A stretch of DNA of 46,638 bases from Sphaerobacter sp. (GCA_029961075.1 JASBVL010000042.1:1-46638), one strand, 5' to 3'; positions 25,813-33,552 are shown, counted from the stretch's first letter. Numbers and translations are program-made. Notes: generated by a model not told the origin, from the letters alone.

Positions 25813-26577
25813 CCCCTCCGCCGCGTTCAGCTCCCAGATCAGGCGGAGCCCGTCCAGCGTCAGCAGCGAATCGACCACCTCGACCGTCCGGACCTCGGAC
25901 TGAATCGCCGCGACGTCGGGCCCGGTCGCGATCACCCGGCCGCCACCCAGCTCCGCCCGCATGCGGCTCACGATTCCGTCGACCAGCGCGGCGAACCCGA
26001 AGACCAGCCCGGACTGGATGGCCGCCACGGTGTTCCGGCCGATCACGCGCGCCGGCCGGGCCAGGTCCACCTCGCTGAGCTGCGCCGCCCGCTGCGCCAG
26101 CGCGCCCGCCGCCATCCCCAGGCCCGGTGCGATGGCCGAGCCGAGGTAGTCGCCCTCGGCCGACACCGCGTCGAACGTGGTCGTCGAGCTGAAGTCGACC
26201 ACGATGGCGGGCCCACCGTAGCGGCGGTAGGCCGCCAGCGTGTTCGCGATGCGGTCCGGGCCGACCTCGCGCGGGTTGTCGGTGCGCACGCGCACGCCCG
26301 TGCGCACCCCCGGCCCGACGACCAGCGGCTCCAGGCCCAGGTAGCGCGCGCACGCCTGGCTGACCGTGCGCGTCAGTCCCGGCACGACCGAGCCGATCAC
26401 CGCCCCGCGCAGGCGGGTGCGATCCACCCCGGTATACCGGAGGAGCGACTCGAGCTGCAGCCCGAACTCGTCGACGGTGCGGTCGGGGTCAGTCCTGAGC
26501 CACCAGGGGCGCGGTTCGGCGCCGTCGAAGAGGGCGACGGCGGTCTGGCGGTTGGAGATATCGAGGACGAGGAGCAT
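25813..26577 (-). CDS. coaX: Type III pantothenate kinase-like protein, native stop lost
   Basis: About 255 residues match the length and order of CoaX, which phosphorylates pantothenate in CoA synthesis: GSVVPGLTRTVSQA, GPDRIANTLAAYRRYGG, a long block from GDYLGSAIAPGLGM to VIGRNTVAAIQSGLVFGFAA, and the terminal LTLDGLRLIWELN. Three nucleotide-site motifs are altered: DISNRQT instead of DxGNT, DFSSTTT instead of DFGTATT, and ATGP instead of TGG. No stop codon occurs at the expected end; the frame continues through the complement of cas3 to about 23707. ATG 26577 has GGGAGG upstream, after a leader with a hairpin. A degenerate paralogue or decaying gene is likely. Confidence 0.75.
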
Positions 26578-26624
26578 GTGGCCTCCCGTCTGCGCCCCGC
26601 TCCACCAGCGTGCGCAGACCGGGT

Positions 26625-26642
26625 CCCTCCCTGATGGGAGGG
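26625..26642. other. Perfect hairpin in the coaX leader
   Basis: CCCTCCC-TGAT-GGGAGGG, a 7-bp stem about 50 bases ahead of the coaX start. No U-run follows. It sits in the 266-bp gene-free gap to selA, in which I see nothing else. Confidence 0.4.
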
Positions 26643-26843
26643 CAGAGGCAGGCGCGCCGATTTTGCACCTCGTCCTCCGTCTCGGTCCCGCCGGATCCAA
26701 GCGGAGCGGATAGCGCGTGGTCATCTTCCGCGCGGCTGGCGTCCGAGCGAGCGGTACACCGCCGCAAGGGAATCGTAGACGGGGGGACATCGACCGGTCA
26801 AGCGGGCGTCCGCGACCGGTCGTTCGGCGCTGCGCGGGCCGCC

Positions 26844-28265
26844 TCAGGCCACCCCCAGCGCCGCGGCCAGCGCCCGCACCACCCCGTCGTCCTGCTCGGG
26901 CAGGACGGTGCGGGCGTCGATGAGCAGCCGATCGTCGGCCACATAGGGCATGAGCGGCGGCTCCCCCGCGCGCAGCCGGGCGGCCAACTCGGGCAGCGTC
27001 AGCCCATGCCGCGCCGCCAGCGCCGCGTCGACCGCCAGCGCCCGGCTCTCCAGCGTCTCCTCGGGGAGCGACCCTCCACCGATCGTGGCCCGGCTCGCCA
27101 CCACCGGGAGGTCGCCGGCCGCCGCCAGCGCCGCGGCCCAGGCACGGCAGCGCGCCTCCAGCGCCGCCACCGGCGCGGCGATCATGCGCCAGATCGGCAC
27201 CGTCTCGGTCACGTCGCCCCGCAGGTAGTGGCGCAGCGTGGCCGCCACCCCGGCCAGCGCCGTCTTGTCCGCCCGGACCGCCCGCGCCAGGGGGTGCGCC
27301 GCGATCCGCTGCACCAGGTCCGCCCGGCCGCTGATGATCCCGGCCTGCGGCCCCCCGAGCAGCTTGTCGCCCGAGAAGCACACCACGTCCACCCCCGCGG
27401 CCAGGCTCTCGCCGACCGTCGGCTCGTGCGCCAGCCCGAAGGGCGCGGTGTCGATCAGGCAGCCGCTCCCCAGGTCCTCGATCAGCACCAGGCCCCGCCG
27501 CCGCGCGATCTCGGCCAGCGCGGCGAGCGACGGCTGCGCGGTGAAGCCGATGATGCGGAAGTTACTCCAGTGTACCGCCAGCAGCGCCGCGGTCTGCTCA
27601 GTGATGGCGGCCTCGTAGTCGCGGGCATAGGTGCGGTTGGTCGTGCCCACCTCCACCAGCCGGGCGCCGCCCTGCACCATGACGTCCGGCACCCGGAAGC
27701 CGCCGCCGATCTCCACCGCCTGCCCGCGGGAGAGGATGACCTCGCGCCCGGCACAGAGCGCGCTGAGCGTGAGCAGGACCGCCGCGGCGTTGTTGTTCAC
27801 CACCAGCGTCGCCTCGGCACCGGTAAGGGCCCGCATCAGCCGGGAGACCTCCTCCATCCGGCCCCCGCGGCGACCGGACTCGAGCTGCAACTCGAGCGGC
27901 GTGTACGTTGTGGCCGCCTCCTCCATCGCCCGGGCCGTCTCCGCGCTCACGGGCGCCCGCCCCAGGTTGGTGTGGATGATCACGCCGGTGCCGTTGATGA
28001 CGGTCGCCAGCCGCGGGCGCAGCAGACGCGTCAGCTCCTCGCGCACCGCCGGGACCACCTGGTCCGGATCGACCCCGGCCTCGCCGGCCAGGATCGCGCG
28101 CCGGAACCGCTCGACCACCTGCTGCGCCACGGCCGTCACGATCTCCGGCCGCAACCCACTTGCGACCTCGGCCACCGCCGGATCGGCCGTCACCGCCGCG
28201 ATCGACGGCAGCCCGCGCAGCGCCTCGGTCGCCCGGCCGGTCCGCTCACCGTCCCCTTGGCTCAT
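26844..28265 (-). CDS. selA: L-seryl-tRNA(Sec) selenium transferase
   Basis: A 473-residue PLP enzyme that converts seryl-tRNA(Sec) to selenocysteyl-tRNA(Sec) with selenophosphate. The N-terminal domain (LRGLPSIAAVTADP) is present. INGTGVIIHTNLGRAPVS, TLVVNNNAAAVLL and SRGQAVEIGGGFRVPDVM are the family blocks, and FSGDKLLGGPQAG carries the PLP lysine. Length equals the family norm, so it looks intact. ATG 28265 is preceded by GGAGGTGAGACGGCGAG. The usual partners selB, selC and selD are not in the window, and I saw no gene here with an obvious in-frame UGA. Confidence 0.94.
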   Translation of the reverse strand: MSQGDGERTGRATEALRGLPSIAAVTADPAVAEVASGLRPEIVTAVAQQVVERFRRAILAGEAGVDPDQVVPAVREELTRLLRPRLATVINGTGVIIHTNLGRAPVSAETARAMEEAATTYTPLELQLESGRRGGRMEEVSRLMRALTGAEATLVVNNNAAAVLLTLSALCAGREVILSRGQAVEIGGGFRVPDVMVQGGARLVEVGTTNRTYARDYEAAITEQTAALLAVHWSNFRIIGFTAQPSLAALAEIARRRGLVLIEDLGSGCLIDTAPFGLAHEPTVGESLAAGVDVVCFSGDKLLGGPQAGIISGRADLVQRIAAHPLARAVRADKTALAGVAATLRHYLRGDVTETVPIWRMIAAPVAALEARCRAWAAALAAAGDLPVVASRATIGGGSLPEETLESRALAVDAALAARHGLTLPELAARLRAGEPPLMPYVADDRLLIDARTVLPEQDDGVVRALAAALGVA

Positions 28266-28289
28266 CTCGCCGTCTCACCTCCAGCCTGG

Positions 28290-28298
28290 ATCATAGCA
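28290..28298 (-). promoter_or_regulatory. Extended -10 promoter of selA
   Basis: The minus strand reads TGCTATGAT, a TGn-extended -10 with five of six consensus bases, about 25 bases before the ATG. The 5' leader would be short, with a strong ribosome site. Confidence 0.5.
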
Positions 28299-28321
28299 CC
28301 GCGGCCCCAACCGGCAGGCAC

Positions 28322-28350
28322 AAAAAGGCGGGAGCCAGATGGCTCCCGCC
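28322..28350 (-). terminator. Intrinsic terminator of tRNA-Pro
   Basis: On the minus strand GGCGGGAGCC-loop ATCT-GGCTCCCGCC (28341-28350 with 28327-28336) is a perfect 10-bp stem followed at once by five U (28322-28326). It lies 5 bases past the tRNA 3' end. Confidence 0.93.
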
Positions 28351-28354
28351 CGTA

Positions 28355-28430
<76 letters not shown>

Positions 28431-28440
28431 AAGCAATGGG

Positions 28441-28469
28441 AGTATAGCAGACGCGACACCGGTGTGCAA
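28441..28469 (-). promoter_or_regulatory. Promoter of tRNA-Pro
   Basis: On the minus strand TTGCAC (28464-28469) is spaced 17 bases from TATACT (28441-28446), which also has an upstream TGC extension. The predicted start is a few bases before the tRNA. Confidence 0.7.
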
Positions 28470-28612
28470 AACCATCGGGACCTGGTCGCCTTCGCCCTCC
28501 CCATGGCGTCCCCGTGCGCCGCGCGATCCGCGATAATGGGCACCGACTGGCCGCCAACCCAACAGTGCGGGCACGCCGGGGCGCACGGCGCCCGACGGAA
28601 GGAGCGTCACAC

Positions 28613-29461
28613 GTGGTGACCCACCGGGCAACCGTCTGCCTGACCTTCGACTTTGACGCGATCTCGCTCTGGATCGGCCCCTACCAGGCGACCTCTCCCA
28701 GCATGATCTCGCGCGGCGAGTTCGGCGTGGTCGGGGTCGAGCGCATCTTGCGCCTGCTGGCGCGCCGCAACATCCCCGCCACGTTCTTCGTCACCGGCCA
28801 CACCGCCGACACCTACCCCGACAGCGTCCGCGCCATCGCCGCGGCCGGCCACGAGATCGGCCACCACGGCTACCTCCACGAGAACCCGGTCGCGCTGACG
28901 CGGGAGGAGGAGCGGGCGGTGCTCGAGCGCGGGCTGGCGGCGCTCGACCGCGCCGCCGGGGTGCTGCCCCGCGGCTATCGCTCGCCGGCCTGGGACAACA
29001 GCCCGCATACCATCGCCCTCCTCGAGGAGTTCGGCTTCCACTACGAGAGCTCGCTCATGGGCCACGACTTCCTGCCCTACTGGGCACGCGTCGGCGACGT
29101 GATCCACCGCGACCGCGCCTACGAGTTCGGTCGCCCCTCGCGTATCGTCGAGATCCCGGTGAGCTGGATCCTCGACGACTTCCCCCACTTTGAGTACGTG
29201 CGCCTCGGCAACCGGCTCAGCCCCGGCCTGTCGGCGCCCTCCAAGGTCGAGGAGATCTGGCGCGGCGAGTTCGACTTCATGTACCGCGAGGTGGAGGGCG
29301 GCGTCCTGACCCTGACGATGCACCCCCAGGTCATCGGGCGCGGCCACCGGATGTTGATGCTCGAGCGCCTGATCGACTACTTCGCGGGCCACGACGGCGT
29401 GCGCTTCGCCACCCTCGCCCAGGTCGCCGACGAGTTCCGGGCCGCGCATCCGCCGGCATAA
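28613..29461 (+). CDS. Polysaccharide deacetylase family protein, cytosolic (PuuE-like style)
   Basis: A 282-residue NodB-fold hydrolase without a signal peptide. Motifs are CLTFDFDAIS, FFVTGHTADTYPDSV, GHEIGHHGYLHENP (metal-binding His) and RGYRSPAWDNSPHT. Length, the missing export signal and FDFDA instead of TFDDGP are closer to the subgroup of intracellular amidohydrolase-like members (allantoinase/peptidoglycan-deacetylase-like) than to exported EPS deacetylases. The start is taken as GTG 28613 after GGAAGGAGCG; GTG 28616 is equally possible. A GATAAT -10-like box lies at 28532-28537. Its substrate is unknown. Confidence 0.85.
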   Translation: MVTHRATVCLTFDFDAISLWIGPYQATSPSMISRGEFGVVGVERILRLLARRNIPATFFVTGHTADTYPDSVRAIAAAGHEIGHHGYLHENPVALTREEERAVLERGLAALDRAAGVLPRGYRSPAWDNSPHTIALLEEFGFHYESSLMGHDFLPYWARVGDVIHRDRAYEFGRPSRIVEIPVSWILDDFPHFEYVRLGNRLSPGLSAPSKVEEIWRGEFDFMYREVEGGVLTLTMHPQVIGRGHRMLMLERLIDYFAGHDGVRFATLAQVADEFRAAHPPA

Positions 29462-29550
29462 CGCCGCCGCCGCCGCAGGGAGCGCCGGTGCTCGCCGCTT
29501 CGTTGACGACCGACGCCGCCGCTCCCTGGGCCGCCGCCGCGCAATCCTTG

Positions 29551-29579
29551 TTGACAGGCAGCCATGCCGCCCGTAGAAT
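29551..29579 (+). promoter_or_regulatory. Consensus sigma-70 promoter for the leader and exporter operon
   Basis: TTGACA (29551-29556), exactly 17 bases, TAGAAT (29574-29579): the best promoter match in the window. Transcription would start near 29586, at the first base pair of the structured leader. Confidence 0.8.
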
Positions 29580-29586
29580 GGCCCTA

Positions 29587-29751
29587 CAGCGCGATTGGGT
29601 CACCCCAAGCTGCGGGAAGGAGCGCGGTTCGTGAACCGCCTCGGCCTCAACTCCACCCACATCCTCCGGGAGCAGGGCTACATCGGTAGCCTGGTCGCCG
29701 GTGCTGTGGGGCGGAGTGTGCCCGCCGGAGGGGTGCCTTGAGCTAGCGCTG
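29587..29751 (+). ncRNA. Structured leader RNA, candidate riboswitch or attenuator
   Basis: The element is closed by CAGCGC/GCGCTG (29587-29592 with 29746-29751) and CACCCC/GGGGTG (29601-29606 with 29730-29735). Inside are hairpin GCGGTTC-GT-GAACCGC (29624-29639), stem CTCCaCCCACA/TGTGGGgcGGAG (29651-29661 with 29705-29716) and hairpin GGCTAC-ATCG-GTAGCC (29676-29691). CCTCCGG (29663-29669) complements CCGGAGG (29725-29731), which would form a pseudoknot. The same region also holds a 36-codon frame (GTG 29631 to TGA 29741) with GGAAGGAG upstream, so ribosome-mediated attenuation is an alternative. I recognise no known family. Confidence 0.65.
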
Positions 29752-29769
29752 CAATAGTCGAAGCATCCC

Positions 29770-29808
29770 ACCGCGGGTAGACGAGCGCCGTCTCGCCCGC
29801 GGTTTTTT
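29770..29808 (+). terminator. Intrinsic terminator between leader RNA and exporter gene
   Basis: The lower stem CCGCGGG/CCCGCGG (29771-29777 with 29796-29802) and upper stem AGACG/CGTCT are followed by six T (29803-29808). It ends 40 bases before the ABC gene start, so read-through must be regulated or another promoter must exist. Confidence 0.9.
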
Positions 29809-29848
29809 GTTCGCCGGATTCCGGCGAGCCAGCCAGAGAGGACACGCG

Positions 29849-30706
29849 ATGCACGCCAGACCGGGTACCGTCACGCACGGCACGGCGGAGTCGCTCCCGG
29901 CCGTCACCGTCGAGCACCTGACGAAGACCTTCGTCCGGCGCTCGCTGGTGCGCCGCCGGCGCCTCCAGACGGTCCGCGCGCTCGACGACGTCACCTTCCA
30001 CGTCCAGCAGCGGGAGATCTTCGGCATCCTCGGCGTCAACGGCTCGGGCAAGTCGACCCTCATCCGCGTCTTGTCGACGCTCATCGTCCCCGACGCCGGG
30101 ACCGTGCGCATCTTCGGCTGCGACCTCGCCCGGGACGAAGCCGAGATCAAGCGGCTGATCAATCGCGTCTCCGTCGAGGCGTCGTTCTTCAAGAAGCTGT
30201 CGGCCATGGAGAACCTGCTGTACGCCCTGCGCCTCTACGGCCGCGCCGGCCGCGGCCTGCGCGTCGACATCGTCTCCATCCTGGGCCGCCTCGGGCTGGA
30301 GCCGGGCCAGATCAGCCAGCCGATGGAGCAACTGTCCCGCGGCATGCAGCAGAAGGTCGCCATCGCGCGAGCCTTTCTCACCGCGCCGGTCCTGCTGCTG
30401 CTCGACGAGCCGACGACCGGGCTGGACCCGCGCTCGAAGCAGGACGTGCAGCAGTTCATCCGCCAACTGCGCGATGAGCACGATGCGACCAGCATCCTCT
30501 GCACGCACGATATGGACGAGGCCGAGCGGCTGTGCGACCGGATCGCGGTCATCGACCGGGGGCGGCTGATCGCCGTCGACACGGCCGACGGGCTGAAGCG
30601 AACCGCAGCGAACCTGGTTGGCCGCCCGGTCGCGACGCTGGAGGATGCCTTCTTCCAGTTGACCGGGCGGGACCTGCACGCCGAGGCGCTGGAGCCGGTG
30701 GCCTAG
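29849..30706 (+). CDS. ABC transporter ATP-binding protein (DrrA-like)
   Basis: A 285-residue ATPase. Walker A is GVNGSGKST, the Q-loop region is RVSVEASFFKKLSAMENL, the signature is LSRGMQQKVAIARAF, Walker B is LLLLDEPTTGLD, and the H-loop is CTHDMDEAE. It has the short C-terminal tail seen in ABC-2 exporter ATPases of the DrrA/NatA group, which power efflux of lipids, polysaccharides or drugs. ATG 29849 is preceded by GAGAGGACACGCG. The permease gene starts 58 bp after the stop. Expression is probably controlled by the leader and terminator upstream. Confidence 0.93.
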   Translation: MHARPGTVTHGTAESLPAVTVEHLTKTFVRRSLVRRRRLQTVRALDDVTFHVQQREIFGILGVNGSGKSTLIRVLSTLIVPDAGTVRIFGCDLARDEAEIKRLINRVSVEASFFKKLSAMENLLYALRLYGRAGRGLRVDIVSILGRLGLEPGQISQPMEQLSRGMQQKVAIARAFLTAPVLLLLDEPTTGLDPRSKQDVQQFIRQLRDEHDATSILCTHDMDEAERLCDRIAVIDRGRLIAVDTADGLKRTAANLVGRPVATLEDAFFQLTGRDLHAEALEPVA

Positions 30707-30764
30707 CGCCGGGGCGGGTCCCGCCCGGCGGTCGGACAGCATCCAACACGGGCAAGGAGCACCG

Positions 30765-31613
30765 ATGATCGAGCTCGAGCGTGCACCATCCCACCCGCCC
30801 GGCACCGCCGGCCGGCTGCGGCGCGAGGCGCTGGCCGCCTACGCCTTCATGGAGCGCAACTTCTTCCTGGCACGCCGCTACTGGGGCTGGGAGATCGCGT
30901 TCCTGGTCTACAACATCACCTCCTCCCTGTCGGTCCTCTACATCGGCAAGGCGCAGGAGGTGAACAGCCAGCACCTGATCCTCTACCTCGGGATCGGGAC
31001 GTTGGTCTGGTCCTACCTGCGCTCCGTCTTCGCCAACATCAGCGAGATGATCGCCTGGGAGCGCTGGGAGGGCACGATCGAGTACACCATGATGGCGCCC
31101 GTGTCGCGCCTGACCCACATGCTGGGCGTCTCCCTCTTCAGCGTGCTCTACGGGATCGCGCGAACGGCGATCCTGTTCCTCGCCATCGCGCTCTTGTTCG
31201 ACGTCAATCTCGGGAACGCCAACTTCGGCGGCGCGCTGGTCGTCATCCTGTTCGGCAGCCTGAGCTTCATCGGCGTGGGGATCATGGCGGCCGTCCTGCC
31301 GCTCCTGTTTACCGAGCGGGGCGAAGAGATGACCTTCATCATCTCCTCAGTCCTGCTGCTCGTCTCCGGCGTCTACTACCCGGTCTCGGTGCTGCCCGGC
31401 TGGATGCAGAGCCTGGCCCGCGTCTCCCCGGCGACCTACGTCCTGGAAGGCATGCGCGCCACGGTGCTCGACGGCCGGGCCACCGCCGAGCTCGGCCACT
31501 ACCTGCTGCCAATGGCGGTGATCGGCCTCCTGACCATCCCCGTCGGCATGGCGGTCTTCAACGCGGTCGAGCGCTACGCCAAGCGCACTGGGCGGCTGAA
31601 GCGCAGTGGCTAA
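30765..31613 (+). CDS. ABC-2 type transporter permease
   Basis: A 282-residue membrane protein with six hydrophobic helices in the ABC-2 pattern. Examples are LILYLGIGTLVWSYL, YGIARTAILFLAIALLF, ALVVILFGSLSFIGVGIMAA, FIISSVLLLVSGVYYPVSVLP and YLLPMAVIGLLTIPVGMAVF. The segment GVYYPVSVLPGWMQSLARVSPATYVLEGMR is the family's conserved penultimate region. The N-terminus carries an amphipathic coupling segment before the first helix. ATG 30765 follows GGCAAGGAGCACCG. It pairs with the preceding ATPase as a homodimeric exporter. Substrate unknown. Confidence 0.92.
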   Translation: MIELERAPSHPPGTAGRLRREALAAYAFMERNFFLARRYWGWEIAFLVYNITSSLSVLYIGKAQEVNSQHLILYLGIGTLVWSYLRSVFANISEMIAWERWEGTIEYTMMAPVSRLTHMLGVSLFSVLYGIARTAILFLAIALLFDVNLGNANFGGALVVILFGSLSFIGVGIMAAVLPLLFTERGEEMTFIISSVLLLVSGVYYPVSVLPGWMQSLARVSPATYVLEGMRATVLDGRATAELGHYLLPMAVIGLLTIPVGMAVFNAVERYAKRTGRLKRSG

Positions 31614-31639
31614 GGGGCATTAAGAAAGGAGAGGCATCC

Positions 31640-32158
31640 ATGCGAGCGGTCTACCTGACCGGCCCGACGATCTATCTCCGGGCGCTCCAGGCCGACGACA
31701 AGGATGTCGCCATGGCCTGGCACCAGAGCCCGTTCCCGATCGACGCCACGCGGGCGGAGCAGATCCTCAACGAGGTGCACAGCGATCCCTGGGACAGCCG
31801 GGAATGGCTCCTCGCCATCGCCCGGCTGGCCGACGACGCGGTCGTGGGGTCGGTGCGCATCTACTTCTGGCGCGACGAGGCCAGCGTCCGTGTCCACACG
31901 GCCCCCTGGGTCACCGATGCCGATGCGGTGCAGGCTGAGGCGCTGCGCCTCGTCCTGCCCTGGCTCCGCGACGAGCGGGAGCGGCTCCTCATTGAGCTGA
32001 ATCTCCCGGCCGACCAGCCCGCGACCCTGGCCGCGGCTGAGGAGGCGGGTTTCACCGCCCGTGCCCGGCTGCGCGAGTACTTCGCGCGCCCCGGGCATCG
32101 TGTCGACCTGGTCGTCTACCAGTGGGTCCATCCGATCGTGGAGGCAGCACATGCGTAA
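31640..32158 (+). CDS. GNAT-fold protein lacking the acetyl-CoA loop motif
   Basis: A 172-residue protein with the RimJ/RimL-type start YLTGPTIYLRALQADDKDVAMAWH and a GNAT-like C-terminus (AAEEAGFTARARLREYFARPGHRVDLVVYQW). The glycine-rich R/QxxGxG/A pyrophosphate loop, present in both following paralogues, is missing; the corresponding stretch is APWVTDADAVQAEALRLVLPW. It may be a pseudo-acetyltransferase, a regulatory subunit or an enzyme with another ligand. ATG 31640 has AAGAAAGGAGAGG upstream, and its stop overlaps the next gene by 8 bp. Confidence 0.78.
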   Translation: MRAVYLTGPTIYLRALQADDKDVAMAWHQSPFPIDATRAEQILNEVHSDPWDSREWLLAIARLADDAVVGSVRIYFWRDEASVRVHTAPWVTDADAVQAEALRLVLPWLRDERERLLIELNLPADQPATLAAAEEAGFTARARLREYFARPGHRVDLVVYQWVHPIVEAAHA

Positions 32159-32732
32159 CCCCGTCATGATCGGCGAGCGGCTCTACCTCCGCCCGCTCGA
32201 GAAGGAGGACGCCGTCGAGCTGGCGCGCTACACCGCGGAGGAGACCGAGACGTTCTTCGACATGGGCCGGACGCCGGTCAGCCCGCTCGCCTGGGAGCGG
32301 TGGATCACCAAGCTCTACACCCACGAGCCGGGCAGCGCCATCCACTTCGCGGTCTGCCGCAAGGAGGACGACCGGCTGATCGGCACGGTCGGGATCTCCA
32401 GCATCGACTGGATCAACCGCGTGGCCGAGACCGAGGCCTGGCTCGGCGGCGCCGAGAACCGAGGCAAGGGTTACGGCCCGGAGGCCAAGCACCTCCTGCT
32501 CGAGTACTGCTTCGAGCGCATCCACCTGCACATGGTCTATTCCTGGGTCTGGGAGCCGAATTTCCGCTCGGCGGCCGCGGTGCGGCGACAGGGCTACCGC
32601 GACGCCGGGCGCGTCAAGACCCTTGGGCGCAAGGAGGGCCGCTTCCGCGACGCCCTGATGTTCGATCTGTTCCGCGACGAGTGGCTGGCGGCGCGCGACG
32701 CCTGGCGCGCCCGGCAGGAGGCGAAGTCGTGA
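32151..32732 (+). CDS. GNAT family N-acetyltransferase (RimJ/RimL type)
   Basis: A 193-residue acetyltransferase of the type that modifies protein N-termini or amino groups of small molecules and antibiotics. Start IGERLYLRPLEKEDAVELA, central strand LIGTVGISSIDW, and acetyl-CoA loop ENRGKGYGPEAKHLLLEYCF with the RGKGYG core. A later segment WVWEPNFRSAAAVRRQGYRD is typical of the RimJ/L group. It overlaps the preceding gene by 8 bp and the next by 4 bp (GTGA), so all three GNAT genes are translationally coupled. Substrate unknown. Confidence 0.9.
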   Translation: MRNPVMIGERLYLRPLEKEDAVELARYTAEETETFFDMGRTPVSPLAWERWITKLYTHEPGSAIHFAVCRKEDDRLIGTVGISSIDWINRVAETEAWLGGAENRGKGYGPEAKHLLLEYCFERIHLHMVYSWVWEPNFRSAAAVRRQGYRDAGRVKTLGRKEGRFRDALMFDLFRDEWLAARDAWRARQEAKS

Positions 32733-33328
32733 GCGGGCCGAGCAACGAACCACCGATCGTGACCGTCGTGGGAGAGCGGGTCGCGCTGGGACCCCTTCGG
32801 CGCGACCTCCTCCCCCTCTACCAGCGCTGGATCAACGACCTCTCGGCCGTCCGCAACTTCGGCGTCCCGCCGCGCCCCCAGACAGCCGAGCAGGAGGCCG
32901 CCTGGTACGACGCCGCCGCGACCGCCGCGGACACCACCAGCTTCACGGTCTACGAGCGCGCCACCTGGCGGTCCGTCGGCACCACGGCGCTGCGTGCCAT
33001 CGACTTCCGCCACCGCCGCGCCGAGTTCGGCATCCTCATCGGCGCGGACGATCGCGGCAAGGGCTACGGCACCGAGGCCACGCGCCTCACCCTCGACTAC
33101 GCCTTCACCGCGCTCGGCCTGCACAACGTCATGCTGCGCGTCTACGAGTACAACCTGGCCGGCCGGCGCGCCTACGCCAAGGCCGGCTTCCGCGAGTTCG
33201 GCCGCCGTCGGCAGGCGCAGTGGATGGGCGGGCGCTTCTGGGACGAGATCTATATGGAGTGTCTCGCCACCGAGCTCCGGAGCCCGGTCCTTGGCCGCGT
33301 GTTCGTGCCGGACAAGCCGACGGGGTGA
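32729..33328 (+). CDS. GNAT family N-acetyltransferase (RimJ/RimL type)
   Basis: A 199-residue acetyltransferase, third in the overlapping set. The order is VGERVALGPLRRDLLPLYQRW, then the middle strand VGTTALRAIDFRHRRAEFGI, then the acetyl-CoA loop GADDRGKGYGTEATRLTLDY, then MLRVYEYNLAGRRAYAKAGF with FWDEIYME near the end. The GTG start at 32729 overlaps the previous stop in GTGA. A 30-odd-residue tail after the domain has no assigned role. With the exporter and its leader upstream, detoxification or resistance by acetylation is a possible but unproven role. A MITE-like repeat begins just after its stop. Confidence 0.9.
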   Translation: MSGPSNEPPIVTVVGERVALGPLRRDLLPLYQRWINDLSAVRNFGVPPRPQTAEQEAAWYDAAATAADTTSFTVYERATWRSVGTTALRAIDFRHRRAEFGILIGADDRGKGYGTEATRLTLDYAFTALGLHNVMLRVYEYNLAGRRAYAKAGFREFGRRRQAQWMGGRFWDEIYMECLATELRSPVLGRVFVPDKPTG

Positions 33329-33336
33329 GGCGGGGC

Positions 33337-33552
33337 GCGTCACGCGTCATCCGTCATGCGTGAGGCGAGCTGCGTGTTCCGCAACGACGTACTGCGTATT
33401 GCGTATTGCGTACTGCGAACTCCGTGACTCCCCCCTCTCCCAGAATTGGGAGAGGGGTCGGGGGTGAGGGGTGACGTAGTACGCAATACGCAATACAGAA
33501 CACGCATCACCCCCTGACGCATGACGGTTGATGCATGACGTATCACGCATGC
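33337..33552. repeat. MITE-like palindromic repeat element
   Basis: About 215 bp with nested inverted symmetry. The outer arms share motifs around GTCATGCGTGAG and CTGACGCATGAC. The inner arms are built from GTATTGCGTATTGCGTACT-type units on the left (33390-33418) and their complement on the right (33476-33496). At the centre is a perfect hairpin CCCCTCTCCCA-GAAT-TGGGAGAGGGG (33432-33457). There is no coding capacity. Such elements are usually multicopy between genes, but only one copy is in this window. Confidence 0.75.

Noticed and set aside
23707..27381. A minus-strand frame of over 1,200 codons
   Set aside because: It joins coaX to the complement of cas3. Only about 25813-26577 resembles a protein family, and the rest is high-GC antisense sequence without motifs.
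28613..29461. EPS deacetylase role for the second NodB-fold gene
   Set aside because: It has no export signal and an FDFDA motif instead of TFDDGP, and it is not linked to the EPS operon. A cytosolic role is more likely.
29755..29808. T-box leader
   Set aside because: The sequence CCACCGCGGG near the terminator only superficially recalls the T-box antiterminator. The core UGGN context and Stem I features are absent, and the gene downstream is an exporter.
32061..32150. Upstream extension of the second GNAT gene
   Set aside because: The extra 30 residues lie inside the coding sequence of the first GNAT gene in another frame. ATG 32151 begins the typical domain.
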